Source: Selenomonas sp. AE3005 (GTDB taxonomy: Bacteria; Bacillota; Negativicutes; Selenomonadales; Selenomonadaceae). Taken from it: 64,000 nucleotides of DNA. How positions within the stretch are numbered: position 1 is the first letter of the stretch; each line of letters opens with the position of its first letter. The notes beneath the pieces were generated by a model, which ran no database searches, had not been told where the DNA came from, and worked only from the letters and a program-made list of their open reading frames with translations. Both the position numbers and the translations under genes were made by a program. Of the stretch, positions 15,899 through 24,503 are shown in pieces. The stretch is from the NCBI RefSeq assembly GCF_000686945.1, contig NZ_JMME01000007.1:87409-151408 (forward strand). Reading direction: 5' to 3'.

Positions 15899-17434
15899 TT
15901 GTTTCTGATTGCGCTTTCCCCCATCTTGTGGCTGGCTGTTGCGCTGTGTATTTTGCACATGCAGCCGCATAAAGCCTGCATACTGGCACTGCTTATTTCA
16001 GTAGTCGTTGGTATCGGCCTTTATGACATGACGACAGTACATGCCTTTCAGGCATTTTTAGAAGGCGTAGCTTTGGCTTGCTGGCCTATCCTGCTTGTAA
16101 TCATCGCTGCTATTTTCACCTACAACCTCTCCGAACACACTAAAGGCATGGACGGCATCAAAAAGATGCTGACCTCCGTCAGCAATGACCGCCGCGTGCT
16201 GATTCTCCTGATTGGCTGGGGTTTTGGCGGCTTCATGGAAGGCATGGCCGGTTTCGGTACGGCTATCGCTATTCCGGCCAGTATGCTGGTAGGTATCGGT
16301 GTTAATCCGATTTTATCCGCCAGCGTCTGCCTCGTTGCCAACTCCGTACCCACGGCTTATGGCTCCATCGGTATCCCTCTGGTCACTCTGGGCAATGTTA
16401 CGGGCAATGATGCCACGACGCTCGCCACTTACACCTGCCTGCAGCTGGCGCCGCTGACTATCCTCTGCCCCTTCATCATGACGTTGATTGCCGGCGGTTC
16501 CCTCAAAGCTCTCAAAGGCATGGTTACGATTTGCCTGGGTGCTGCTTTAGGTTTCCTCATTCCGGAACTGGCTGTAGCTGCCACCATGGGCCCGGAGCTG
16601 GCTGTTGTTGCCGGCTCCATTGGTTCTATGGGCGCTATCATCGCCTGCGCTAAAATGTTCCCGGTAAATGACCCGGCCTACGCTATGCCGGCCCATGAAG
16701 ATGATGGTGAACAGCTGACCGTCGGCAAAGCCATCACGGCCTGGCTGCCGTTCATTCTCATCTTCGTTTTCCTGCTGGCCACTTCTAAACTGATTCCGGC
16801 CATTCATGACCCGCTGAACCTCATCAAGAGCTCCGTACTCATTTATGACGGCGAGGGCGGCACGCCTTATACTTTCACCTGGGTTGCTACGCCGGGTGTA
16901 CTGATTTTCCTGGCTGCCTTTATCGGTGGTTCCAAACAGGGTGCCGGCTTTGTCGAAATGCTCGGCGTACTGAAAAAGACCATTGTCGGCCTGCGTTTCA
17001 CCATTCTCACCATTATTTCCGTTATCGCTACAGCTAAAGTCATGGGCTACGCTGGCATGACGCACGAAATCGCTGAGGCTGCTGTTGCAGCTACGGGCCA
17101 TGCTTATCCCTGCATTGCCGCCTTTATCGGTTCCATCGGTACCTTTATCACCGGCTCTGCTACGTCCAGCTGCGTGCTCTTCGGCAAACTGCAGACTGAG
17201 GCCGCGCAGGCTATCGGCGCTACGCCTGCCGCCCAGGCCTGGATTGCTGCAGCCAATGCTACGGGCGCCTGCGCCGGCAAAATGATTTCCATTCAGAGTA
17301 TCGCCATCGCCGTAGCCGCCATTAAGACGGCTGGTGCTGACGGTAAGCTGCTGGCTTTCGCCGCCAAGGTTTACGTGCCCTTTATCATCGTTATGGGCCT
17401 TATCGTCTACTTTGGCCAGAGCCTTGTTGGCTAA
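15899..17434 (+). CDS. lldP: L-lactate permease (LldP/LctP family)
   Basis: Inner-membrane lactate:H+ symporter of about 511 residues with 12 or more helices. Family features include GWGFGGFMEGMAGFGTAIAI and the long NSVPTAYGSIGIPLVTLG segment. The first codon is probably TTG at 15899, 10 nt after AAAGGA. A TTG at 15890 is also in frame but lies only 1 nt from that site. No lactate dehydrogenase or lutABC operon lies next to it. Lactate is a main substrate or product for many Negativicutes. Confidence 0.92.
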   Translation: MFLIALSPILWLAVALCILHMQPHKACILALLISVVVGIGLYDMTTVHAFQAFLEGVALACWPILLVIIAAIFTYNLSEHTKGMDGIKKMLTSVSNDRRVLILLIGWGFGGFMEGMAGFGTAIAIPASMLVGIGVNPILSASVCLVANSVPTAYGSIGIPLVTLGNVTGNDATTLATYTCLQLAPLTILCPFIMTLIAGGSLKALKGMVTICLGAALGFLIPELAVAATMGPELAVVAGSIGSMGAIIACAKMFPVNDPAYAMPAHEDDGEQLTVGKAITAWLPFILIFVFLLATSKLIPAIHDPLNLIKSSVLIYDGEGGTPYTFTWVATPGVLIFLAAFIGGSKQGAGFVEMLGVLKKTIVGLRFTILTIISVIATAKVMGYAGMTHEIAEAAVAATGHAYPCIAAFIGSIGTFITGSATSSCVLFGKLQTEAAQAIGATPAAQAWIAAANATGACAGKMISIQSIAIAVAAIKTAGADGKLLAFAAKVYVPFIIVMGLIVYFGQSLVG

Positions 17435-17464
17435 TCTTTATCGCTTAACAGCATAATAAAAAAC

Positions 17465-17540
17465 AAGCCCGGTATGACTGAGTCTGCCGCTGCGCGCTAA
17501 GCGTCAAGCGGCCGGAAACAGTCCTGCCGGGCTTTTATTA
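17465..17540. terminator. Branched terminator between lldP and comF
   Basis: The outer stem AAGCCCGG/CCGGGCTT (17465-17472 with 17527-17534) encloses an inner GCCGCT/AGCGGC hairpin. T-rich sequence follows on the plus strand. It probably serves both converging genes. Confidence 0.7.
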
Positions 17541-17555
17541 TGTAATTTTTTATCC

Positions 17556-18215
17556 TCAGCGATGGTCACTGGCCAGAACCAGAGCGTAGATTGTGCCGGC
17601 ACCGGCGGCTTTTAATACCTTGGCGCATTCGTGCAGTGTTGCCCCTGTAGTCAGGATATCATCAACCAGTAAAATATTTTTCCCTGTCACTGCCTTTGCC
17701 GCTGTTACGGCAAAGGCATTTTTGAGATTCTGACGTCTTTCCTGTTCGCTTAACTGATACATCGAGACAGTAGTCCGCAGCCGCACCAGTTGACGCGTCA
17801 AAGGTATATCTGCTGCCTGCAGAAAGTTTTTAAAAATAAGCTCCGCCTGATTAAAGCCCCGCTGTTTTTCCTTCGCCGGATACAGCGGTACTGCCACGGC
17901 CATATCAACAGCTGCCAGAATATGTCCCAGCTGCTTATCTGCGAGCCCTGCCCTTAGCAGCGTATCAATATACGGCAGGGTGCTGCGCCTGCCCCTGTAC
18001 TTCAAGGCCTTGATTATACTTTGCAGGCCGCCGCGGTACACGCCAAAAGCCCATGCTTCAGCAATAGCTTTCTGCATGGGCACTTTTAAGGGCAATCTTT
18101 GTAATTTTAACGTTTCCTGCAAACAATGCGGACACCAAAGGCCGCGCTCTTCCACATAGGCATGACACAGGGGACAATGCGGTGGAAAGATAAAGTTCAG
18201 CAGTGTTTCCCACAT
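17556..18215 (-). CDS. comF: ComF-family phosphoribosyltransferase-like protein
   Basis: Protein of 219 residues. A four-cysteine zinc motif at the N-terminus (Cys14, 17, 28, 31) is followed by a type I phosphoribosyltransferase domain whose PRPP loop is ILLVDDILTTGATL. ComF/GntX proteins act in DNA uptake in naturally competent bacteria, and the exact reaction is unclear. The ATG at 18215 overlaps nothing but directly follows the yqeB stop (TAATATG), so the two are probably co-translated. A TTG at 18230 in the same frame is less likely. The type IV pilus operon at 42-47 kb could be its functional partner. Confidence 0.85.
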   Translation of the reverse strand: MWETLLNFIFPPHCPLCHAYVEERGLWCPHCLQETLKLQRLPLKVPMQKAIAEAWAFGVYRGGLQSIIKALKYRGRRSTLPYIDTLLRAGLADKQLGHILAAVDMAVAVPLYPAKEKQRGFNQAELIFKNFLQAADIPLTRQLVRLRTTVSMYQLSEQERRQNLKNAFAVTAAKAVTGKNILLVDDILTTGATLHECAKVLKAAGAGTIYALVLASDHR

Positions 18216-18216
18216 A

Positions 18217-19059
18217 TTAACCACGACCAAAAAATCTGTGTTTGGGGCGTTTGCTATGCCAAACCATGACCGCCATCAGGACGGAACCGGCTACACAACG
18301 CGCCTTGTCAGAAATGGTATAACATTCCTCCTGTCCCATGGTGGGATTGATATCGGCGATCTTCTGCCCCTCTTTGACCCGGCTGCCGCGGTGCAGGCTG
18401 CCACGCAGCACACCAGCCAGCGGTGCCTTTATCTCTATCGTTTCGCCTGCGTCAGTCCGCAGGGTGGCAATCGTCTCTCCTTTCTTCACCATCATGGAAA
18501 TAGTGAACAGGGCGTCGACTATTCCTGCTGCCGGAGCAAACAGCAAATGCTCAATATTGCCACTCGCGCCGACGGTGCTGCTGTCTATATCCTGCCGGCG
18601 TGCCGAATAGCCCTCATAAATAAGACGGCCGAGATTATAACCGCGCATGGTTTCCACGACCACATCTACATCACGGCCAGCACAAAAGCCCGGGCCTAAC
18701 GCAATGGTGTGCTCGGCCATGTCCTTGGTTGTACCATTGGTCGTATGCGAAAGAATCGCGTCCACGAGCACCTGCGGCTTTAATTCCTTCACGCAGCGTG
18801 CCTCGGGGTCCTCCAGCATTACCAGTTCGCCTTTCTTCAGGCGCTCCTTGGCCTCGGCAAGATTCTTGGCCTTGTAACAAATAACCCGTTCCACTTTGGC
18901 CTCACCACGGTACATAGCCTCGGAAAAAGAAACCCGGCGGCGTGTGGCTGATGGTTCTTTTTTCTCCAGTACCAACACACGGAAGCCTGCCCGATAGAGG
19001 GCGTGAATGACTCCACTGGCCAGTTCACCACCGCCACGCACGATAACCAAATGTTTCAT
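18217..19059 (-). CDS. yqeB: YqeB-family protein, selenium-dependent molybdenum hydroxylase maturation
   Basis: Protein of 280 residues of the EF2563/YqeB family that accompanies selenium-dependent molybdenum hydroxylases. The N-terminal Rossmann-type segment IVRGGGELASGV fits a nucleotide-binding fold. The C-terminal part (about 170-250) is a biotinyl/lipoyl-like barrel (APLAGVLRGSLHRGSRVKEGQKI). No hydroxylase or selenium gene lies within the window, so it is separated from its usual partners. It starts with ATG after AAGGAG and comes first in a unit with comF. Confidence 0.8.
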   Translation of the reverse strand: MKHLVIVRGGGELASGVIHALYRAGFRVLVLEKKEPSATRRRVSFSEAMYRGEAKVERVICYKAKNLAEAKERLKKGELVMLEDPEARCVKELKPQVLVDAILSHTTNGTTKDMAEHTIALGPGFCAGRDVDVVVETMRGYNLGRLIYEGYSARRQDIDSSTVGASGNIEHLLFAPAAGIVDALFTISMMVKKGETIATLRTDAGETIEIKAPLAGVLRGSLHRGSRVKEGQKIADINPTMGQEECYTISDKARCVAGSVLMAVMVWHSKRPKHRFFGRG

Positions 19060-19170
19060 TTATGTCTGCTCCTTTATATCCACAATTCACATACTCTTAT
19101 TATACTATAAAACATCGTTATAAATGAGGATATTTTGCTGCGAATCTTAAATTTTATTTTTTCTAAAGCA

Positions 19171-19199
19171 TTGCAATTATCTGAATACTATGTTATTAT
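19171..19199 (+). promoter_or_regulatory. Promoter of the large structured RNA
   Basis: TTGCAA (19171-19176), a 17-nt spacer and TATTAT (19194-19199). Transcription should start at about 19206, 11 nt before the 5' strand of the closing helix. Confidence 0.6.
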
Positions 19200-19202
19200 A
19201 TA

Positions 19203-19780
19203 GGTGTAAAGAGGAGATGGATACGCAAACCACTAGAAAAGTAGTACTGGAGGTCGAAATTTTAGCAGGTGGGTATCTAGCCGAAACAGGCTCTCTTCAT
19301 TAGCTTACATACTTGTTCATGAAAGGATGTGAGTGTTTATTGAAGAAATCACTGGGCAGGTGCTCTTTTAAGACCTAGCTAGCAAGTGCATTGGTGAAGT
19401 AAACGAATATCCAATTGGCGAAAAAGAGACGTGATGATGACTTAGTCGCCAGACGTACTCAAAAGCGATTGGAAGTAAGGCGCACAACGTTAGGACAAGA
19501 AAGAAGAAACTGCTATCCCGGGTAAATCTTTACCAACTCTCTATGAGCATCGAAACTGTAGTAACCCTATTGTTATCGAATGAGAGATGCAGCGCGCGCA
19601 ACCAATGAATCTGTGTATTCAAAAATGTTTTAGCTAAACATCCATATATCATGGAACACTCTGCTGGATTTCTGCTCGAGAAGAAATCTACGCCGACAAA
19701 TGAATACGAGAAGGATAAGTTAATATCTATGAATATCCATAAATAAAGCCGGTACACGATGTGTGCCGGCTTGCTTTATT
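19203..19780 (+). ncRNA. Candidate large ornate non-coding RNA (about 575 nt)
   Basis: No credible reading frame fills this 800-base gap. Read as RNA it folds into many local helices inside a terminal helix: ATGGATA (19217-19223) pairs with TATCCAT (19734-19740), just before a terminator. Others are an irregular hairpin 19294-19346 (6+7+3 bp), 19426-19460, GGTAA/TTACC at 19521-19534, and 19550-19579. A multibranch domain is closed by GTATTC/GAATAC (19615-19620 with 19702-19707). It holds three hairpins at 19625-19641, 19642-19654 and 19667-19688. CTCTC/GAGAG (19537-19586) crosses GCAT/ATGC (19547-19590), a possible pseudoknot. It has no RNase P, tmRNA, SRP or group II signature. Size and host suggest the ROOL class, untested. 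Confidence 0.72.
19746..19779 (+). terminator. Terminator of the large RNA
   Basis: Perfect stem of 12 bp, including one T-G pair (19746-19757 with 19761-19772), with a 3-nt loop, followed by GCTTTATT. It lies 6 nt after the terminal helix of the RNA. Confidence 0.82.
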
Positions 19781-19787
19781 GATAGAT

Positions 19788-19843
19788 AAAATATATCCCT
19801 GCAATATCTTTTATGGTAAAATAGTATTGCAGGGATATATTTT
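19788..19843 (+). repeat. Perfect 19-bp inverted repeat in front of the Bax-inhibitor-like gene
   Basis: Arms 19788-19806 and 19825-19843 are exact reverse complements around an 18-nt spacer. The right arm ends 4 nt before the ribosome site. It could be a paired operator or an mRNA leader hairpin. It has no T tract on the plus strand, so it is not a plain terminator. Confidence 0.8.
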
Positions 19844-19862
19844 ATGTTAGGGGATGATATTT

Positions 19863-20585
19863 ATGGAAAATCCTATGCTTAGCAAAATAGAGGACCTCAG
19901 CCGTGGGCAGTATATGGCCGAAACCGCCAGCTACTCCGGCGTGGCCTTCAAGGAAATTCTGATGGTGCTGTTAGTGGCTGTATCAGCCTTTGCCACCATT
20001 ATCAGCGGCTATGCCACGATGGTAACGACCATTGTCGCCTGCGTTGGCTGTATTATTATGACCTTTATCGTAAGTTTCAAGCCGGGAACAGCCGGTTTTA
20101 TTTCACCGCTGTTTGCCATTTTTGAAGGTGCCTCCATTGCCATGCTGTCCATGATAGCAGAAAACTTCCTGCCGGGCGTTGTCGTTCAGGCTGTGGCCCT
20201 CACCTTCACCGTGGCCATTGCCGCAGCGATTGTATTCAGCAAGGGCCTTGTCACCGTAAATGGCAAGTTTACCAAATGTGTGAGCATTGCCTTGTTTGGC
20301 CTGCTGCTGGGCTACCTCCTGCGCTTTGTCCTGTCCTACTTCTTCGGTATGGATTTTGGTTTCATGCATGGCGGCCTGATTGGCCTGGGCCTCGACCTGC
20401 TGATTATCGGCCTGGCTACGGCCTGCCTGTTCATTGATTACCAGCAGATTCAGGACGCCGTCACGCAGGGCCTGCCCAAAGAATACGAGTGGTTCTGTGC
20501 CTTTTCCCTGCTCATCACTCTGGTTTGGCTCTATGTCCGCTGCATTGACCTGCTGCTGACCATCAGCAAATTAGGCGACGACTAA
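19863..20585 (+). CDS. Bax inhibitor-1/YccA-family membrane protein
   Basis: Seven-helix membrane protein of 240 residues of the BI-1 (UPF0005) family. Bacterial relatives such as BsYetJ are pH-gated calcium leak channels, and E. coli YccA modulates FtsH. The C-terminal segment with YDQQ-like FIDYQQIQDAV and the acidic loops fit this family. ATG at 19863 lies 9 nt after the GGGG ribosome site; the ATG at 19854 is too close to it. A perfect inverted repeat covers the leader, so expression is probably controlled. Confidence 0.86.
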   Translation: MENPMLSKIEDLSRGQYMAETASYSGVAFKEILMVLLVAVSAFATIISGYATMVTTIVACVGCIIMTFIVSFKPGTAGFISPLFAIFEGASIAMLSMIAENFLPGVVVQAVALTFTVAIAAAIVFSKGLVTVNGKFTKCVSIALFGLLLGYLLRFVLSYFFGMDFGFMHGGLIGLGLDLLIIGLATACLFIDYQQIQDAVTQGLPKEYEWFCAFSLLITLVWLYVRCIDLLLTISKLGDD

Positions 20586-20596
20586 TAGCATACCAT

Positions 20597-20637
20597 AAAA
20601 AATGACGTTGGAAGAATTTCTTCCAACGTCATTTTTT
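20597..20637. terminator. Bidirectional terminator
   Basis: A 17-bp stem (20597-20613 with 20621-20637) rich in A on one side and T on the other. It ends the BI-1 gene on the plus strand and the radical SAM operon on the minus strand, whose stop codon lies in the T tract. Confidence 0.85.
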
Positions 20638-21296
20638 TAGCTGTCCTCGTATTCCCGAACCCTTAAGGTCAGATTGCGCTGTGCACATATTTCCCGGCAC
20701 CTGGCTATTTCGTCAGGTCCTTCTACTTTATCCACAATGGTCAGCACGACATGCGGCACGTACTTTTTGCTATGCTCGGCAAAGTCCAGCATGGCCTCAT
20801 AGGACTGCAGACCATACTTGGCTCTGGTCAGTTCATAGTACCGCTCTGCGTTCGAGGCATTGAGGCTGATGGATATCGTGTCCAAAATCCCCTTAAAGTC
20901 TGCTGCAATTTCCCGGCCGTATTCCAGCTCGCCGAGCCCATTGGTATTGAGCCGCGTAGGCATACCCGGATGTGTTTCCTTCACATAGCGGAGCAGCTCT
21001 GTAAGCGTGGCCAGCTGCATAGTGGGTTCACCAAAACCACAAAAGACCACTTCTTTGATGTACTCCCATGGCACTTCGTCCAGGGCTTTTTTCAATTCCG
21101 CCACAGTCGGCCGCTTTTTCAGCCACAGACTGGATTCTTCGGCCATCTTCTTCATATTGCGCAGGCAGAAGGTACAGGAACAGTTACATTCATTTGTGAT
21201 ATTGACATAGAGATTACGCAGCCCGTCCGGCTGTTCCTGCAGGCTGTCCGGCAAAGATAAATAACGGCCGCCCTTATGTGTTGCATAGACTAACAA
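20637..21296 (-). CDS. TatD-associated radical SAM protein
   Basis: Radical S-adenosylmethionine enzyme of 219 residues. The [4Fe-4S] motif is CNCSCTFC, and GFGEPT is the SAM-binding GGE-like motif. It matches the small radical SAM family often linked to TatD nuclease genes in anaerobes (TIGR04038). Its reaction is unknown, and no tatD lies in this window. TTG at 21296 directly follows the TAA of the pyridoxal kinase gene, with ribosome site AGGGAG 9 nt upstream. It is the last gene of the minus-strand run that includes queF. Confidence 0.85.
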   Translation of the reverse strand: MLVYATHKGGRYLSLPDSLQEQPDGLRNLYVNITNECNCSCTFCLRNMKKMAEESSLWLKKRPTVAELKKALDEVPWEYIKEVVFCGFGEPTMQLATLTELLRYVKETHPGMPTRLNTNGLGELEYGREIAADFKGILDTISISLNASNAERYYELTRAKYGLQSYEAMLDFAEHSKKYVPHVVLTIVDKVEGPDEIARCREICAQRNLTLRVREYEDS

Positions 21297-22121
21297 TTAC
21301 TTCAGCTCCCTAAGATATTCCTCAAATGGCATGCCGTAATTCCACGGCAAATTAAGTTTTTCGGCGTATTGCAGGCATTTATGGATAAAATCCGCCGCCT
21401 TAACGGCCGCCTGTTCCAGCGTTTCGCCATTGATGAGGCTGCCGGCCACAATAGCCGCAAAAGCATCGCCCGTCCCAGAACGGTCGCCGCCGACCTTTTC
21501 CACCGTCAGCACTTTGCCCCGCCCGGCCTCAAAGATGAAATTCCGCACGGTGTTATCCCCATGCAAACCCGTGATTATGACCTGTGACGGCCCATGGGCC
21601 GCCAGCTCACTGGCCATATATTCGAGTTCCGTATCACTGATTTGCCCATTCTTGGGATAAGGTATATCGAGCAGCAGGCAGGCCTCAGTGAGATTAGGCG
21701 TCACAAGGTCCGCATGCGCCAGCAGGCGGCGCATTTCTGCACACATTTCCAGCGTATAGGATTTATACAGCTTGCCGTTATCCCCCATCACCGGGTCAAC
21801 CATTACCCGGGTATAAGGTTCTTTAAAGCGCCGGATAAAATCCTCCACCAGCGTAATCTGCTCAGCCGAGCCTAAAAAACCGGTGCAAATACCATCAAAG
21901 GACAGCTGGTTTTTCTCCCAGCTGTCCATATATGGCTGCATGCGCTGCGTATAATCATCAAGATAATGATGTTCAAAGCCCGTATGCACCGACAGTATCG
22001 CTGTCGGCAACGGACAGGCCTGTATCTTCATGGCCGAGATTAACGGCAGTTCCACCGTCACGGAACAACGGCCAAAACCAGTTATATCATTTACAAGGGC
22101 AATACGTTTTTGACGTTTCAA
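21297..22121 (-). CDS. Pyridoxal/pyridoxamine kinase, PdxY/PdxK family
   Basis: Ribokinase-fold kinase of 274 residues that phosphorylates pyridoxal, pyridoxine or pyridoxamine in B6 salvage. N-terminal NDITGFGRCSVTVELPLISA, the MVDPVMGDNG segment and the GGDRSGTGDAFAA anion-hole/catalytic Asp motif identify it. Clostridial members are usually annotated as pyridoxamine kinase. The start is TTG after AGGAGGAG. A 37-nt gap separates it from queF upstream. Confidence 0.88.
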   Translation of the reverse strand: MKRQKRIALVNDITGFGRCSVTVELPLISAMKIQACPLPTAILSVHTGFEHHYLDDYTQRMQPYMDSWEKNQLSFDGICTGFLGSAEQITLVEDFIRRFKEPYTRVMVDPVMGDNGKLYKSYTLEMCAEMRRLLAHADLVTPNLTEACLLLDIPYPKNGQISDTELEYMASELAAHGPSQVIITGLHGDNTVRNFIFEAGRGKVLTVEKVGGDRSGTGDAFAAIVAGSLINGETLEQAAVKAADFIHKCLQYAEKLNLPWNYGMPFEEYLRELK

Positions 22122-22158
22122 CCGGGAATCTCCTCCTAGGTTACAGGGTTAGCGCAGG

Positions 22159-22653
22159 TCAGCGGTTATCCACCTTATCCATGGCGACCATATCATGTTC
22201 TGCAAAACGGCGCCAGGCCAGTTCTTCGAACTTGGTACCCGGTTTGCCATAATTGGCATACGGGTCAATGGAAATACCACCACGCGGCAGGAACTTGCCC
22301 CAGACTTCAATGTATTTGGGGTCCATGAGCTTAACGAGGTCCTTCATTATGACATTGACCACGTCCTCATGGAAATCGCCATGATTGCGGAAACTTACCA
22401 GATACAGCTTTAAGGATTTGCTCTCCACCATCTTTTCTCCCGGTACATAGCTGATGTAGATGGTCGCATAATCCGGCTGCCCTGTAATCGGACACAGGGC
22501 CGTAAATTCCGGACAGTTAAACTTTACCCAGTAATCATTTTCCGGGTGCTTGTTCTGGAACGTTTCCAAAATCTCCGGACAATAGTCATAATGGTATTTA
22601 ACCTTCTTATTGCCCAATAACGAAATATCTTCCTGCTCTTTGTTTCTTGACAT
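22159..22653 (-). CDS. queF: NADPH-dependent preQ0 reductase QueF (short type I form)
   Basis: Enzyme of 164 residues that reduces 7-cyano-7-deazaguanine to preQ1 in queuosine synthesis. The catalytic Cys54 is in [12 protein letters not shown] with Asp61, and the QueF motif [16 protein letters not shown] and [10 protein letters not shown] follow. The length matches the unimodular Bacillus-type enzyme. The ATG overlaps the stop of the upstream GGDEF-EAL gene (TAATG). No preQ1 riboswitch is present because no leader exists here. Confidence 0.95.
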   Translation of the reverse strand: MSRNKEQEDISLLGNKKVKYHYDYCPEILETFQNKHPENDYWVKFNCPEFTALCPITGQPDYATIYISYVPGEKMVESKSLKLYLVSFRNHGDFHEDVVNVIMKDLVKLMDPKYIEVWGKFLPRGGISIDPYANYGKPGTKFEELAWRRFAEHDMVAMDKVDNR

Positions 22654-24356
22654 TATACTTCTTTCTCCATCTTTAAAAACTTTTCTTCAAATACTTCGAC
22701 GCTTTCCGGGTGGCCAAAGAGGTAACCCTGAATGGCATCAGCCTTGCACTCTTTGGTAAGGAGTTCGTATTCGGCCTCCTCTTCCACGCCTTCGATACAG
22801 CATTGAATCCCAATGCTGTGGCACAAATCTACCACGCACTGTACCAAACGGCGGTCAAAGTCATTTTCGAGTATCTTTTTCACAAATTCCCGGTCAATCT
22901 TTACAATATCACAGGAAAGGTTCTTCAGTGAGGCCAGCGATGAATATCCTGTACCAAAGTCGTCCATGGCAATAGCTATGCCCAGTTTCCGGAAGGCGTC
23001 AAACTGTTTATTGATAAAGCTCCAGTCAGCGACAATTTTACTCTCCGTCAGTTCCAGAACAATACAGTCAGCCGGCATGTCATAGTGTTCCAGGCATTCT
23101 TCTACGCACTTCAGCAGGGACAAATCCTTTATCTGTTCGTAGCTCATATTTATGCTTACCCGGAAGTCAGGAATAGTCCGCCGCCATTTCTTGCAGGTTT
23201 TAATGGCCTCTTCCACAATCCATTTACCCACAGGAATAATCAGCTTGGTTTCTTCCAAAATGGGAATAAACTCCATAGGCGCCACCATACGTCCCTTGGG
23301 GTTCTTCCAGCGCAGCAGGGCCTCAGCCCCGATAAGCCGCTGGTCAACAGCATTTACCTGTGGCTGGTAAAACAGGCTGAACCCCAGGCAGCCATTTTCC
23401 ACGCTTTCCCAAATGCTGTCGCGCATGGAAATAGAGCGCACCCAGCGATTGTACTGTTCCTTGCTGAAAATGACGTTGCGGTTCTTCCCCTCACGCTTGG
23501 CAATATCCATAGCTGCCTCAGCGTGTTTATGCAGTACCAGATAATCCTTGCCGGCCTCGGGATAAAAGACCGTCCCACAGGAGGCCGTACAGAAATACTG
23601 ATGACCTTCTAAATCCTGCGGCCGGGACAGGGCACTTTGCACACTGGCAAAAACATCTGCTACATCCTGTTCCTTCGCGCCTGGATAGATTACGGCAAAT
23701 TCATCACCATCGAGCTTAAACAGTGTCAGCTCCTGCGGCAGCACATTGCTGATAATGCTCCCCACACGTTTGAGCACCAGGTCACCGGTCACGCGGTTGT
23801 AGGTTTCATTTACGATTTTAAAATTATCCAACCCAAATACCAGTATCGCGCCGCCTTCATTTGTAGCACGGTACTGGGCTAATGCCAATTTGACAGCATG
23901 TTCAAATTGATATTTATTGAGCAGCCCCGTCACCTCATCAGCCTGATTACGCTGCGCCATCCGTGACATAGTCCCGGCAAAGATATATGGCTTGCCATCC
24001 CGGTCTAATCCCACACGACCACGGCAGCGAATCCATACATACTCGCCTTTACGCGTCTTAACGCGATATTCCATATTATGTTCACTGGCAGCCTGTGAGC
24101 CGATGATTTTGGTGATAGATGCCTGATAGGCACTTTTCTCCTCCGGATGAACCAAAGGCACCCAGTATTTATCGAAGTCATATAAAATTTCACCGGGCAA
24201 TTCAAAATCCTGCACCAGATTAGCTGATACCATGACCATGTTTTCCTGCAAATCTGTCAGAAACATATAGTCATTGGTCGTCTTGCGCAACAGGTCAAAA
24301 TAAAAACGAAAACGTCGTAAACAGGGGCTCAGGGGAATACGATTATTCTTCTTCAT
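22653..24356 (-). CDS. PAS-GGDEF-EAL cyclic di-GMP protein
   Basis: Soluble protein of 567 residues: a PAS/PAC domain (about 15-135), a GGDEF domain (about 135-290) and an EAL domain (about 300-560). The diguanylate cyclase site reads LDGDEF, with Asp in place of the first Gly, so cyclase activity may be weak or lost. The EAL domain keeps [24 protein letters not shown] and QGYLFG, so it is probably an active phosphodiesterase. ATG at 24356 follows TAGGATG. It is translationally coupled to queF, an odd pairing. Confidence 0.9.
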   Translation of the reverse strand: MKKNNRIPLSPCLRRFRFYFDLLRKTTNDYMFLTDLQENMVMVSANLVQDFELPGEILYDFDKYWVPLVHPEEKSAYQASITKIIGSQAASEHNMEYRVKTRKGEYVWIRCRGRVGLDRDGKPYIFAGTMSRMAQRNQADEVTGLLNKYQFEHAVKLALAQYRATNEGGAILVFGLDNFKIVNETYNRVTGDLVLKRVGSIISNVLPQELTLFKLDGDEFAVIYPGAKEQDVADVFASVQSALSRPQDLEGHQYFCTASCGTVFYPEAGKDYLVLHKHAEAAMDIAKREGKNRNVIFSKEQYNRWVRSISMRDSIWESVENGCLGFSLFYQPQVNAVDQRLIGAEALLRWKNPKGRMVAPMEFIPILEETKLIIPVGKWIVEEAIKTCKKWRRTIPDFRVSINMSYEQIKDLSLLKCVEECLEHYDMPADCIVLELTESKIVADWSFINKQFDAFRKLGIAIAMDDFGTGYSSLASLKNLSCDIVKIDREFVKKILENDFDRRLVQCVVDLCHSIGIQCCIEGVEEEAEYELLTKECKADAIQGYLFGHPESVEVFEEKFLKMEKEV

Positions 24357-24460
24357 AATTATCATCCTACATTGCCTATTTAAATCCCGTTGGGTAACTC
24401 ACCCATCTATATGTATATTTTATACCTAAACAGGGGTAATAAGCAAGTGAAAACAAGAAA

Positions 24461-24486
24461 AAGCCCCTGCAAATTGGCAGGGGCTT
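24461..24486 (-). terminator. Terminator of the fumarase-sdh operon
   Basis: A 10-bp stem (24461-24470 with 24477-24486) is followed by TTTTTC on the minus strand, 18 nt after the sdhB stop. Confidence 0.82.
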
Positions 24487-24503
24487 GTGTATTGCTTAGG
24501 CAA

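Noticed and set aside
19530..19757. A 75-residue minus-strand frame inside the 800-base gap
   Set aside because: It has no ribosome site and runs through the helices and terminator of the candidate RNA. Composition is unlike that of real genes here.
19203..19780. RNase P RNA, tmRNA, SRP RNA or group II intron
   Set aside because: None of the diagnostic sequences is present: no GAGGAAAGTCC, no tRNA-like T arm with CCA, no domain V hairpin.
22640..22670. preQ1 riboswitch upstream of queF
   Set aside because: The queF start overlaps the stop of the previous gene, so there is no leader.
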